Assembly (NCBI GenBank): GCA_051294375.1 | Contig: CM119268.1 | Coordinates: 22,509,996 to 22,573,995 of the forward strand | Direction of reading: 5' to 3' | Length of the DNA: 64,000 nucleotides | Origin: Paraspadella gotoi | Lineage: Eukaryota > Chaetognatha | Part shown: positions 1-29,930 of the stretch, one piece after another | How positions within the stretch are numbered: the stretch's first letter is position 1 | How the letters are laid out: the number at the start of each line of letters is the position of its first letter | Translations under genes and position numbers: made by a program | Notes under the pieces: generated by a model | What the model saw: the letters and a program-made list of their open reading frames with translations, nothing else | What the model was told of the DNA's origin: nothing | Database searches by the model: none

Positions 1-45
1 ACTTTCATTTATTTAATATTTATTTATTTACTTTATTTTCCATAG

Positions 46-1640
46 GACGGCAAAATCAACAAGGAAGTGGCTGGCAAATTCTGCAATTCCATTGACTCCG
101 CTTCTCCTTTGTCCAAATGGAAGTCCATCTGCAGTTACGACGAGTTTCTGCCAAACGCCACTGATGAGACAGGTGAAGAGGAGGAGGAGGAGGAGGAGGA
201 GGAAGAGGATTACGTTTGTAAACTCGATTGTGATAGAGTCGTGATTGAAAACTTCCAGGCTCCTCATTACTAAATCGTCGCTTGATATTCTAATTTAATT
301 CACTTTCAAACTTTATTATTAGCTTTTCATCCCACCTCCCACCTCCCACTTACCCCACAAAAGGACCCAACGGATACCTCCACGCCCAACGCCTCTGTCC
401 AGGGGACGAACACTGGCGTCAGCCCGTCGCCCGCGCGGCTCAACTCGTCCACAACATGAAGAAACTTCCGACGAGCAAACAGGTCGCGCATGCGCTCGGT
501 CATCGGCGTTACTATGGAGGATACGGTCCAGGTGATTATCCGTCTTTCTGTCCTTCTGTCCGTCGTATGCGTCTTTCTCTCTCTGTCAATCCGTCTGTCT
601 GTCGCTTGTCTGTCTGTCGGCTTTTCAGTTGTTCTCTCTTTTTCTCTCTCTCCTCTCTGTTTCCTTTGTTGCCTTTCTGTCTCTGTCATGTCTTTCAGTC
701 AGACTTTCTGTCTCTCTCTATCTGTTTTTCTCTCTTTTTCCAGTCAATCAATCAATCCGTTCGAATCTTTCGTTCAAAATTCGATTAAAATCAAATTCAA
801 AACGATCGAAGATCCTTTCATAATCATCCATTTCATAATCACAGAGAAAGAAAGCAAAAGGCTTCGTTCACTGGTTGGAGGGAATTCACAACGGAGTCCA
901 CGTCAACCTCGGTTGCATCATGGGCGACGTTCGTTACGCCGCCAACGTGAGTCCGCTTCTTTTCCCAGATTTATTTCGCTATATATATCAGGTTTATTGT
1001 TTTGTCAAAGTTAAAGAATTTAATTGTATTTAATAATAATTTATAATAAAATTAATATCTTCATCGCCTTCGGTTTTGTTTTTGTTGATGTCGTGCTTTG
1101 TTTTTTTTGTTTTGTTTTGTTGTTGTTCAGGATCCGATGTTCTTCTTCCATCACGCAAACGTCGATAGACTTTTCGAGGTAAAGTTTTTCTTTGTCTTTT
1201 GTTTTTCTTTGTCGTGGTTGTTGTTGTCATTTTCGACTTTCGATCTTTCTCAGAAATGGATTCGTGAATACGGTATCTCGTCGGTGCCCTACTCTTGCGA
1301 GACTCACGGTAATTGGGGGAATACTAAAAGAAAAAATATAAATGAATAAATAAATGAAAATATCCATTCATGGTGCAATTACGACGACGTTACACGCTTC
1401 ATCCGACTGGGGTCTTCCTTAACTATTGTTTTGAGAATGCCGCATTTTTCGCTGATCCAGTCTCCCCTTCACCCTTTCCAGCCCACGTTTCCGACCCTCT
1501 GGGCTCGCCCCCGAGGCCTTCATGACGTGCCCGGTCGGCCAAGACCCGACGAATTCCTCGCTCCATTCTTCCCTCTCAAGAGGCTGCGCGAGATCTTCAA
1601 GTCGTCCGTCCGTCACGGCTACACTTACGAAGAGCTTTGA
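46..1640 (+). CDS. Tyrosinase copper-domain protein, 3' part
   Basis: Six exons: 46-172, 364-531, 861-946, 1131-1178, 1254-1308, 1482-1640, all with AG/GT borders. The gene continues left of the window, so the N-terminus and CuA site are absent. Exon 3 reads HWLEGIHNGVHVNLG and exon 4 DPMFFFHHANVDRLFE. Together these give the HxxxH plus HH ligands of the CuB centre, as in type-3 copper tyrosinases (phenol oxidation, usually secreted or vesicular). The C-terminal exon has the tyrosinase-like PFFPL...GYTY motif. An acidic Glu run at 178-207 is intron read-through, not exon. The last exon is 159 nt, but the phase left by exon 5 needs 2 mod 3, and the joined frame stops early. The frame with PFFPL...GYTYEEL then TGA (1638-1640) is the family-like one, so a single-base error or a real frameshift sits near 1482-1545. 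Family assignment is firm; substrate and function are inferred. Confidence 0.85.
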
Positions 1641-3049
1641 AGTCGATCGTGGACAGAAGGGGGTTTGGGACAAAGATATTGACTGGGGTTTAAGGACAAA
1701 GAAATATCAAGTTGGGTTTTTGATTAGAAGCTTTTAATGAGAGAAATTTGATGATTCTATGTCGTGGTCAACGGAGTAATGCTGAAGTTAAACATTTAAT
1801 AAGCAACTTTTATGATTTAATCGCTTTACTTACGATCAAATTATCAAACTAAGTTTTTTCACTCAGTCTAATATGATGGCGAACTATTGAGGAACTTTTG
1901 TAATTAGTTTTGCAGCATACATAAACATAAACATAAACATTTCACAAAAAAAGGCGAAAGAATCAACTGAAGAGAGAGAATATTCTGTTAAGAGGAAAGG
2001 TCATTCAGCATAACAATACGTAATCATTGATGTGTTAGAGCTAATATATCGAGAAATACATTATAGTCATCAGTAATCACAAAAAAATAAGTTCTTATTT
2101 ATATGTAAACATTCCGTTTTAAATAATTTTTTTTAAATGGGTAAATAACAAAATTGTTAAGTTAAATGGGTAAGCACAGTTTCTAAAGATTCGTTTTTCA
2201 ATCTGGTTGTTAAAAAATTATAGGTAAGAAGTTAAAACACGGTATGGAATAATTTAGAAGGGGAGAATTAAGCAATTAATCTCGTTACTCTGTTGGTTTT
2301 CCAGTCATGAACAAAATCTTCAGTTAAATAGATGGTAAAGAAATTCGAGCTACAATGAATCTACACTGAATTTGAAGAGTTGCAGCCTAAACGACTGCAA
2401 TAATATTGAATTAAAAATTTGATTAGCAATCTTAAAAACATTTGTAAAAATGTAATAGAGAGACATTTGATAAACGCGTTCCAGTTAGAAAGAATTCAGG
2501 GTTAAGTTAAAAACGTTTCATTTTCAAGGATACAAGTTGAAATTTAAAAATGTCTCTCTATTACATTTTTCTATTCAGTAATAAAAAATTCATAAAAAAT
2601 ATCAGGTGGATTTGGCCTTTTTCGTTTGACCTGCAACTCTTCAGATAGGTTTCTTTTATTTTATATTATAATTAAAACCGATATAAAATGGGGTAGAATG
2701 CATCAAATGCTTAAAGTGAATACATTTTCGGAATCGCCAGGAGCTCAGCTTTCTGAATTTGTACTCCATTTTAGCCTATTTTAAAGTTGAATTGAATGAC
2801 CCTTTTTCTTAAGATTGTATCGTCCGAAAGAACTCAGCTGGAACGAGCGGAGACTGATTTAAAATCTAAAAGTCATCGTTTCAATCAGAAATTCGGCAAG
2901 CGACTTCACTCGTTTTCCTGGCAACAATTTATTCGAAGTGGATTATTGAAATCTTCTGCCAGAAAGAAAGGATTGTAATTTGTCTAAACTAAATATGCTT
3001 CAAATAAACACATCGGAAAGTAAACTATTTTAGCGAACGGAGATGGCAG
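1641..3049. other. AT-rich intergenic spacer
   Basis: No supported gene. The sequence is AT-rich with short A/T runs. A 60-codon open frame at 2796-2978 has no recognisable motif. I see no RNA gene or repeat family here beyond short homopolymers. Confidence 0.6.
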
Positions 3050-3123
3050 TGCGAAATAGCTCAGTTTGGAGAGCGTTAGACTGAAGATCTAAAGGTCCTT
3101 GGTTCTGATCCGAGTTTCGGGCA
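3050..3123 (+). tRNA. tRNA-Phe (GAA), one or two base irregularities
   Basis: The stretch follows eukaryotic tRNA-Phe almost base for base: CGAAATAGCTCAG D-arm start (A box), anticodon arm TTAGACTGAAGATCTAA with GAA anticodon, variable loop AGGTC, and TTTCGG acceptor 3' strand. Two departures are visible: an extra T in the D-loop (GTTTGG) and TTCTGATCC where TTCGATCC is expected in the T-loop (B box). These may be assembly indels or mark a pseudogene. No intron and no encoded CCA. A covariance-model scan would settle functionality. Confidence 0.8.
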
Positions 3124-3756
3124 GCGGAAAATGCGGCGTTTTTACTCTAAATATCTAGTTTTAACTAATAATTCTAACTCTAATCAACTGCGTAAACATT
3201 AATTATACTGCGGTCGTCGAGCTTTCAATTCTGTATCGTAACAAAGAAACCAAATTAAAATAGTTATATTTCTTGATCAAAGACGGAGAAATTGAGAAAA
3301 AAGTCTTCAATAAAATACTTCATCCCGTTTCTTTATTTCTTTTCATTTCTTCTCTCATTTATCTGATTTTTATATAAAAAAACGAAAATATTGAGCTCAA
3401 TTTAAATTTAAATTAACAAAAAAAATATTAAGTTGCTTTAGGTAAGGATAATAGATTTGATCAATTATTTCCCTTGAGTGTAATTTTCATTTTCTGTCTC
3501 ACCCGACGGCGTTGTATACCGGCTCTTTTGTCAGCTCTCCCTGTATTTAAAAAAAGAAATTCGATTAGATCTTTTCATAGAAATTAAGTTAAAATCTATG
3601 TCACGTGATCTTGCGAGAATGGCTTTTGTGACAAATGGCTTTAGTGACAAAAGTTACTAAAGACTTAGTGAGAATCTCACCTTTTATATTTTTGTACTGA
3701 GTGACAAAAAGACAATAAGAGATCAGTACCATTGACAACTAAAAACAAAATTTTTC
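3124..3756. other. AT-rich spacer with short direct repeats
   Basis: No gene seen. Around 3610-3720 the words GTGACAAAA and GTGAGAAT recur several times, a small degenerate repeat just before the minisatellite. Nothing else is supported. Confidence 0.5.
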
Positions 3757-4455
3757 CAATAATGCAATCAACAACAAGCGATGCAATCTTTGATGCAATC
3801 AACACCACCTTGTTCCCCTTGATGCAAGCAACAACAAGCGATGACATCAATAATCACCAATACAATCAGCTTGATTCATCACTTTAACAACAACAACAAG
3901 CTATGTTATCAAGCATTACCTTGTTTTCCATGATGCAATCAACAATATGCAATAATCCCTAATGCAATCAACAACTGTTAGACACAAACTCTCGTTAGAC
4001 TTTGTCACTCTTGTTCCCCATAATGCAATCAACAACAAGCGATTCAATCAACCTTGTTTCCAAAAATACAATCAACAACCAACTGTGCAATCAACCTTGT
4101 TTTTCATAATAATTCAACAAGAAGCAATGCAATCAACCTTGTTTCCCATGATGCAATCAACAAGAATCGATGCAATAATCCTTGCTTCCCATGATGCAAT
4201 CAACAAGAAGTGATACAATTAATAATCCCCAATATAATCATCCTTGTTTCCCATGATGCAATCAACAAGAAGCAATGCAATCAACCTTGTTTCCCATAAA
4301 GCAATCAACAACAAGCGGTGCAATAATAATCCCCAATGCAATCAACCTTGTTTCCTATGATGCAATCAACAACAAACAAAGCAATCATCCTTGTTTCCCA
4401 TGATGCAATCAACAAGAATCGATGCAATCAACCTTGTTTCCCATGATGCAAGCAA
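3757..4455 (+). repeat. Minisatellite, ~45-bp unit
   Basis: About 700 bp of degenerate tandem repeats. Each unit combines GATGCAATCAACAA with CCTTGTTTCCCATGATGCAA. Units vary by point changes (GCAATCAACAAGAA, TACAATCA) and by loss of half-units, most regular between 4090 and 4455. Frames that stay open across it are a by-product of the repeat, so they are not called as protein. Confidence 0.9.
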
Positions 4456-4669
4456 CGAGGTAACCGATGAATCCGCAGACGACGCCGACGACGAGAACTA
4501 CGAAGAGGATGAGGAGGAAACGACAACAACAACGAAGAGTGAAGAATGTTTGGGAGGAATTCGACGTGGTCGACTTAAGACTGAAATCAAAGCGACGAGA
4601 ATTACAAACGAGAAAAAAGTTAATAAATTAAAATATCTTTTAACTCATGTTAAATGTTCATTTTTGTAA
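4456..4669 (+). other. Acidic open frame after the minisatellite, coding status unclear
   Basis: The frame running out of the minisatellite continues as a unique acidic stretch (EVTDESADDADDENYEED, then EEE and a Thr run), then turns basic, and stops at 4667-4669. Composition differs from the flanking AT-rich DNA and resembles exonic sequence of this genome. No splice acceptor clearly defines its start (an ACGAGGTAACC context sits at 4455), and I recognise no family. It could be a terminal exon of an unrecognised + strand gene, or chance. Confidence 0.25.
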
Positions 4670-4914
4670 AGTTACGTCGTAACACTTTATTTTTTTTTTC
4701 TACGACGAAAATAATTCCTCTTCACTGTTGAATATTCAATAAGATCATAAATACAGAAATGAATAAAATACGACAATATGCAAATGAGATTAAAGGAGAT
4801 AATTTTATCTTTTAATGAATTAAAAGTCTAATTACTACTACTACTACTACAACTACTACTACTAATTACTTAATGATTCCATACGTCAATCAACCTTAAC
4901 TCCATCACCATCAC

Positions 4915-5876
4915 TCACGAGTATTTGTTGAAATCCTTGTCCAGCTGCTTGTCCAGCAACAGCAGCGGCATCTGATTCTCTTCGTACTCAAAGTCGTCGA
5001 AGGCGCTGGACGAATTGTTCCAGTTTTGGTTGCTGTTGTTGTCTGGGGTGAAAAGGATAACTACAACAACTTCTGTAGACCGTGATGCCGAATAACAAGG
5101 GACGATTGTATCGTTCAATCAGCAGCGTCTATAAGTATAACTCATTCTTTCTTTCTTTCCTTCTCTTCCTGCGGCTGCTCCTGCTGCTTTCCTTGCTACT
5201 GCGGCTCCTTCTCCTCTTCCTCATTTTCCTCTTCCACTTTCCTTCTTTCTCATTGGAGCACCAAAAACGGGTAATTCAAACTCCGAAACCTTTTTCCGTA
5301 ACACTTCTTATTCTAAGCTTATTTTAAAGACAGACAGAAAATAAATCCCATCGGATTTCTTTAACGATGCAGATTGTATTGGAGTTGCATCGCAGAAAAC
5401 CATTCTCAAAAAGATTGTTGAAAAAAATCAATCAAGAAGATCATTCTATTCGCCAAAGCTAAAGTCACATTCGCTGCTTTTGCCAAATGAGACCCTTTCA
5501 CTCACAGTTGATTGAAAAAGCGACAGTCCGACTCACTGCTGATTCCCAAAGTCGAAGTAAGAAATCGAACTGTTTTCTTTATTTTTCCGACGAACTTTCC
5601 GCCTTCGCCGCCGCCGCCGCCGCCGCCGCCGCTTACCGACATTGATCGACTCGCGCTTCGTCTGATTCGCTCATTTCCGTCGCCCTTAAATCCTCCTCCT
5701 CTTCCCCCTCCTCCTCCAGCTGCTGCTGCGTCGTTGTCACCCTCCGCGGCTCCTGCTGCGAGCCCCTCCAGATGTCGCACGAGAGACTTGACGCTTTCTC
5801 GTCCTCCTTCCGGTCGAACGACGCGTCTCTCCTCGTCAGCGTCGATGTCGTCGTCGTCGTCAGCATCGTCGTCCAT
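4915..5876 (-). CDS. Hypothetical acidic/Gly-rich protein, two exons
   Basis: ATG at 5876-5874, with an in-frame TAA immediately upstream. Exon 1 is 5537-5876, ending AGCA|GTGAGT. Exon 2 is 4915-5042, preceded by CCCCAG and ending TCGTGA. The two exons total 468 nt (156 codons including stop), so the frame closes exactly. The protein starts with an Asp run (MDDDADDDDDIDADEERR), has a short hydrophobic helix-like patch (KSLVRHLEGLAAGAA), two poly-Gly tracts encoded by (CCG)n/(CTC)n-type repeats, an Arg/Ser-rich patch (RRSASRSMSVS), an Asn/Ser stretch and a C-terminus DKQLDKDFNKYS. No signal peptide or membrane segment. I recognise no family and assign no function. An extra exon in the 494-bp intron cannot be excluded. 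Confidence 0.5.
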
Positions 5877-5990
5877 TTACGCGATTCTCTTTGTGTGGAG
5901 TGTCTCGCTCACTCTATTTCGCTGGACGCCTTTCCTTTTCTACCTCGATGGGCAGCGTCGATCCATCCTTATCTTTTCTGTTCTGCTGGA

Positions 5991-5993
<3 letters not shown>

Positions 5994-6036
<43 letters not shown>
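5994..6036. repeat. (GA)n microsatellite
   Basis: About 20 uninterrupted AG dinucleotides just upstream of the small Gly-rich gene. Simple repeat; no other role visible. Confidence 0.95.
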
Positions 6037-6041
<5 letters not shown>

Positions 6042-6123
6042 CATCTCAGATTCTAAGCCGTAACTAAAATCAACCGGAATTTTAAACCTGTATGGTGGAT
6101 TAAAATCCACCAACCGTTCATCA

Positions 6124-6300
6124 GCGGCCATTGGTGCAGGAGGCAAGTCATTGGCCTCCCAACCCAAAGGCCCGGGGTTCTAGCACGGTGGTCGCCTAGC
6201 AGTTAAGAGGGACGGGGCGTTTAACCTACCTGTAACATGGTATTACAGCCTGATCCGTAGCTTAGGGACTGCTCATATTGAACGATTTTGTCACTAACCC
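6124..6300 (+). mobile_element. tRNA-derived SINE-like element
   Basis: A pol III promoter-like head: GGTGCAGGAGGCAAG resembles an A box, and CCCGGGGTTCTAGC a B box. Arms GCGGCCA (6126) and TGGTCGC (6189) could pair as an acceptor stem, and the anticodon position would read CCC (Gly). A second tRNA-like stretch, GGTCGCCTAGCAGTTAAG, follows. The tail is repeated at 11081-11200 in the duplicated segment. It could be a decayed tRNA-Gly gene, but the A-box/B-box spacing followed by an unrelated body favours a SINE. Confidence 0.45.
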
Positions 6301-7319
6301 ATAACAATAATTGCTGTCTCTTCACCTGTAAAAATTAATAACATGTTTTCTACGCAAAAAAGTTTTCCCCGAAATAGCAATCGCCATCACCGCTCAACCC
6401 GATGGGCAATGACATCTAAAAGTCACTTAGACCTGTCGTCGAAAGTAGTATTACCCATTACGCGGCCAAACTAACACCCCGAATTAGACCTGCCGTCGAG
6501 AGTTGAGATTTTTTTAAAGCCTCGAGGGTCGAGTTCGTCTGGCGGAAATTCTCTTTTTGTCGATCGAAAGACGAAAGACGAAAGCGAAGGATAACGACGA
6601 CTTTTAAACCTTTTTTCTTTTTTCTTCTTTTTTATTAATTTACTTTTAATTAGCCACTTGGAGGGGGGGGAGAGATCTAAAAATGGGGGGGGAGAGAGGG
6701 GGGTGTGTTTATTTTTCATTTTTTATCTCTTGTCCTAAAAGGCCTCGCTGTAGAATCATTTGAAAACTCCATTTTTGTTTGTATTAAATTAAAACATATC
6801 AAAAAGGAAAATATTGTAGAAGCATTTTTTTAAATATTTCTATTTCACATTAACAAACGGACATTTGACAAGGAGTAGGCGTAACACAGTTGACTTCAGC
6901 AACGATCGATTGACGATCAATCAATCAATCAATCCACATTTTTCAATTATCGTCGTGTCCGAGTGACAACGATCAAAAAGGGAGGAAGAGAAGGAGAATC
7001 GAGGGAAGGGAAATAGTATAGATTATAGATAATAGAGGTGAAGATTGGGAAAGGGTGCAGGGGTAGATATAAATCAAACATGATCACGATTAAACAGTAG
7101 ACGGGCAAATAATGGTCAGAGCAGAAGAAACGAACTTGATACTCGGTTAGATATGTGGTTTTTAAAAAAAAAAACGCTATTTCGCCCGTCACCGCTTGCC
7201 GCAGCCTGCCGCCGCATTCCGCAGCTTGCCGCAGCTCGTCTAAAACTACTTCGACCCGCCTTATCGTGCCGCATCCCGCCTCGACCCGCTTCCGCCCGCC
7301 TTCATCGGACTCCGCCCGC
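6300..7319. other. Spacer downstream of KATNAL2
   Basis: No gene supported. Contains a G-rich tract at 6661-6705 and a (CAAT)n run at 6915-6930. The whole stretch recurs with many single-base indels at 11180-12230. Confidence 0.5.
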
Positions 7320-26568
<19,249 letters not shown>

Positions 26569-27062
26569 CTGGAAGTGAGAAGTGGAGGCAGAGTAAACTT
26601 ATCCTTAATATTATTTGTATATTATAGCAGTTTAATGTACTATCAAACCTTATAAAAATATTCGTAAAACAACAAAAAGACCCTTCAAGTATATCGAATC
26701 AAAGTATTGAGGAAATAAACTAAACTGCCACAATATGAAAATGAGATTGAGGAACGGTAAACGTTGTAATTAGAAATAGTTCAGAAAAGGAACATAGGGG
26801 ATATATTATAGATGGAATCAGAGATCTTCAAAATTTAGCAGCAATGTGATGAAATTTGAAGGAATTAAAGAAACCAGATTTAGAGGAAAATAGTTAGATG
26901 GCGCGAGATAAGATGAAAACTGAAAATAGAAGATTCGAGTTAGTGATTTCTGACCTGATTCGCGGATCGAATCGAATGGTAACTCATTTCCATCGACATC
27001 TTTGAAGGCTGTTGTGAGAGAATGTAACGACTGTAAATAGAATCGCTATCACCGCCTAGGAT

Positions 27063-27077
27063 TTCTTAATTTCTCTC

Positions 27078-27137
<60 letters not shown>

Positions 27138-27150
27138 CTCTCTCTTCTTT
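27063..27150. repeat. (CT)n microsatellite at the palindrome centre
   Basis: About 80 bp of interrupted CT dinucleotides between the two arms of the large inverted repeat, a plausible site for a fold-back or inversion event. Confidence 0.95.
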
Positions 27151-27373
27151 TTCTCTCACAACAGCCTTCAAAGATGTCGATGGAAATGAGTTAACCATTC
27201 GATTCGATTCCGCGATCGGTCAGAAATCACTAACTCGATCTTTCTATTTTCGTTTTCATCTTTCTCGCGCCATCTAACTATTTCCTCTAAATCTGGTTTC
27301 TTTAATTCCTTCAAATTTTCAATCACATTGCTGCTTAAATTTTGAAGATCATCTGATTCCATCTATAATATTA

Positions 27374-27970
27374 ATGATGGAGGCCTTAACCACCAAAGCC
27401 TGTCCAAAGTCAGGGGCAGATAGCCTTATTTATTAAATGAATGGATAATTTTTATATTGGGTTGTACCAATTTCAAAAATTCAGCTCCTTTGTATTTGAT
27501 GCTAGTGCAGGAGTACAATAAGTATTCCCCGATCTAATACTTATAGGGAGGGTCTTTTCATACAATTGAAACAATTCTTTGAAATATTTTTCACTTCATT
27601 GATAAGGAAGCCAGGTACTCTTGGGAGTGAATAAACGAGACTGTGAGAGAGTCCTTAATTGAGCTTGCAGGGACCTGCTTATGGTAATTAATCTTGTAAG
27701 AGTGATGGAGGCCTTTAAACCACCCAAAGCCTGTCCAAAGTTCAGGGGAAGATGCATTTATATGGAATATATTGTCAATTTCATTAATCAGTCTATGATG
27801 CTAGTGCGGGACAATAATATTCCCATCTATACTTTTGGGTTGGCTTTTATTGAACATCTTGATTATCATATGGACGTCTCGGAGTAATACAGCTCTGAAG
27901 CTGCCAGACTGTTCACTTAGATTGGGTAAACACAAGTTCCAATCAGGAGAGCATAATATATATTTTATCT
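27374..27970. mobile_element. ~600-bp insertion made of two diverged ~330-bp repeats
   Basis: Present only in the right arm, between TATAATATTA and TCTATCCCTATTCC. Two related halves start with GATGGAGGCCTT(T)AA..CCAAAGCCTGTCCAAAG (27376 and 27702) and share GATGCTAGTGC(A/G)GGA further on. A shorter related segment (GAGGCCTCAACCCAACATAG) lies at 26028-26073 with its mirror at 28688-28733. No coding potential; looks like a non-autonomous interspersed repeat. Confidence 0.6.
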
Positions 27971-28201
27971 TACATTCTATCCCTATTCCTTTCGAGATTT
28001 CTAAATTACAACTCTACCGTTCCTCATCTCATTTTCATATTGTGGCAGTTTAGTTTATTTCCTCTATACTTTGATTCGATATACTTTGGAGGGTTTTTTG
28101 TTTTTACGAATATTTTTATAAGGTTTTGATAGTACATTAAACTGCTATAATATACAAATAATTATTTAAGAAAAGTTACTCTGCTCCACTCTCACTTCCA
28201 G

Positions 28202-29930
28202 GCCGCGAGGCGGACGAAGACGGACGATCTCGCGCAAGCGCAATTTGCTCGTCCTTATCCTTCATTATCTTCACGACGAGGGATACCTCGACTCGGCCGC
28301 CGCGCTCGAGACCGAGGTGATTAAAAATTATTAATATTTATTAGAGAACTAACAGTAAGCTTTTAACATTTTGGTAATGTTTTGATGTTTAAAGGCGACG
28401 ATCTCCCTCGCGAGATACGACGTTTGCGACAACATCGTACCCGAGACGGTTTTGCAAGAATACGAATCGTATTACTACGTCAAGTTTAATAAATATCCCA
28501 AGGTCAAGATCTTAAAGTTGAAACAATAAGTATTACTACGTCAAGTTTAATAAATATCCCAAGGTAAAGATCTTAAAATGTTGAAACATAAGTGGCATCG
28601 ATGTATTGCCTAGGGTTATTTATTATTATATCTATTTTATATTATTTTTATTAAATATCTATTTATATTATTTATTTCTTTGAAATTAATTCAATAAGCT
28701 TGGCCCTGAATTTGGACAGGCTATGTTGGGTTGAGGCCTCATTCCCTTACAACATAATTTGGCATAACAGCACTCTGCAAGCTTTCAAATAAATCTTTTT
28801 CACAGTCTCTCTTCTGTATTTAACATATAAATAATTTTATTCTTTGCCTCTTTAATCTCTTCGTCCTCCTTAATAATCTTCCTTCTTCTTCCCCCTTCTC
28901 CTCTTCCTCCTCTCACCCATCTCTTCAGGTCGTCAAACGAGTCCACGGAGTCCGCCCCGAAGCTTTCAAATCCAAACACAAGAGGGCGGGACACAACACG
29001 TCGCTGCCTCGAATCCCCGGGGGTGGCAGGCGGCGGTGGGTGTGGCGGGGGTGGAGCCTCACAAAGACCCAAATTCTGGGTCGGCCAATTTACAAGAAGA
29101 ACCCTCCCACAGGTTAATGGAAGAGGAGGAGGAGGAGGGGGAGAGCACGTGAATGGTGAGTGAGGGACAGCAAGCCGACAGCCTGTCAAGTCAGAGGTAC
29201 GGACATTCTTCGCGTACCGTCGTCGCGGGTCAGGGGCTTAGGGCCTCGGTGGTGTCGCCGTCCTCCCAGGGGCGCATCTAAAACGTAAAGCGAGGACGGG
29301 AGCCGATAATCAATAATTGTGACATGAAAAGGTGAAAGTTCAAGGTTTTTCTTTCACGTGAGATGTTTACATAAAAAATGAAACTTAACTTGAGATTGAA
29401 TTTAACTTTCGAGGTTCAAAGAAAGACGATTTAACACTCGCCTCGAGGAAAAGTAAAGAATTGCATCTTTGCTTAAAATCGTTTGTCTTTAAAAATCATT
29501 TTAATCAACGATGTGAGATTCTCTTCATTAATTAATTATTTTATGAATTATGTAAAGTCATTACATTTGAAAATGATTTTCATGCTTGCTTTCTTGTGAA
29601 TTATCAGAGACATTATTACATAGTATAAATTGATTTTAAATTTTACTGTTTTCGAATTAATCCCCCGAGATTTTCTCTTTTTTTTTCCCTTTTATTTTTT
29701 TATTATTTTATTTTTAACGATTTCTCACCATTTTTTCCTTTTAGTTTTTTTCTCCTTAAAAAAAAAAAACTTCCCTCTCGCTCTTTTTCCTCTGTCCCCC
29801 CAGGCCAACAACCGCGGCCGTCACCTCTCTTCCTCAAACGCCACCCAACCAAACCACTTGCGCCGCACATCAACTCCTCCACAATACATAAATTCCAATT
29901 CAAAAAAAAATTTGAAAAGGCCGTACTTTT
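28202..29930 (+). pseudogene. Opposite-strand copy of KATNAL2 5' exons
   Basis: Exon copies: LisH 28202-28316, exon 2 28395-28502, exon 3 28929-29155, and the start of exon 4 at 29804. The LisH frame is clean here after the first ~35 nt ([19 protein letters not shown]), whereas the minus copy has indels at that spot. Exon 3 here has indels the minus copy lacks. The donor next to exon 2 reads GTCAAG instead of GTAAAG. No AAA+ exons follow on this strand, so this is an incomplete copy: an assembly fold-back or a real inverted duplication. Confidence 0.8.

Larger units (their letters stand above)
27154..29930. repeat. Large inverted repeat, right arm
   Basis: Mirror of 24880-27022. Similarity is clear from CTCTCACAACAGCC (27150) to about 29880, then fades into low-quality sequence. 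Contains an insertion at about 27374-27970 lacking in the left arm. Confidence 0.9.

Noticed and set aside
178-273. Glu-rich tail of the first tyrosinase exon
   Set aside because: It follows a clear GT donor at 173; the next exon continues the tyrosinase frame, so this is intron read-through.
3757-4455. CRISPR-like array
   Set aside because: Contiguous degenerate tandem repeat without unique spacers, in a eukaryotic genome.
27168-27362. 64-codon minus-strand frame beginning MESDDLQNL
   Set aside because: It lies in the palindrome with a frame-broken mirror copy at 26815-27006, has no splice support and no recognised family.
28202-29155. A second KATNAL2-like gene on the plus strand
   Set aside because: It is the mirror of the minus-strand exons across a palindrome and lacks all ATPase exons on that strand.
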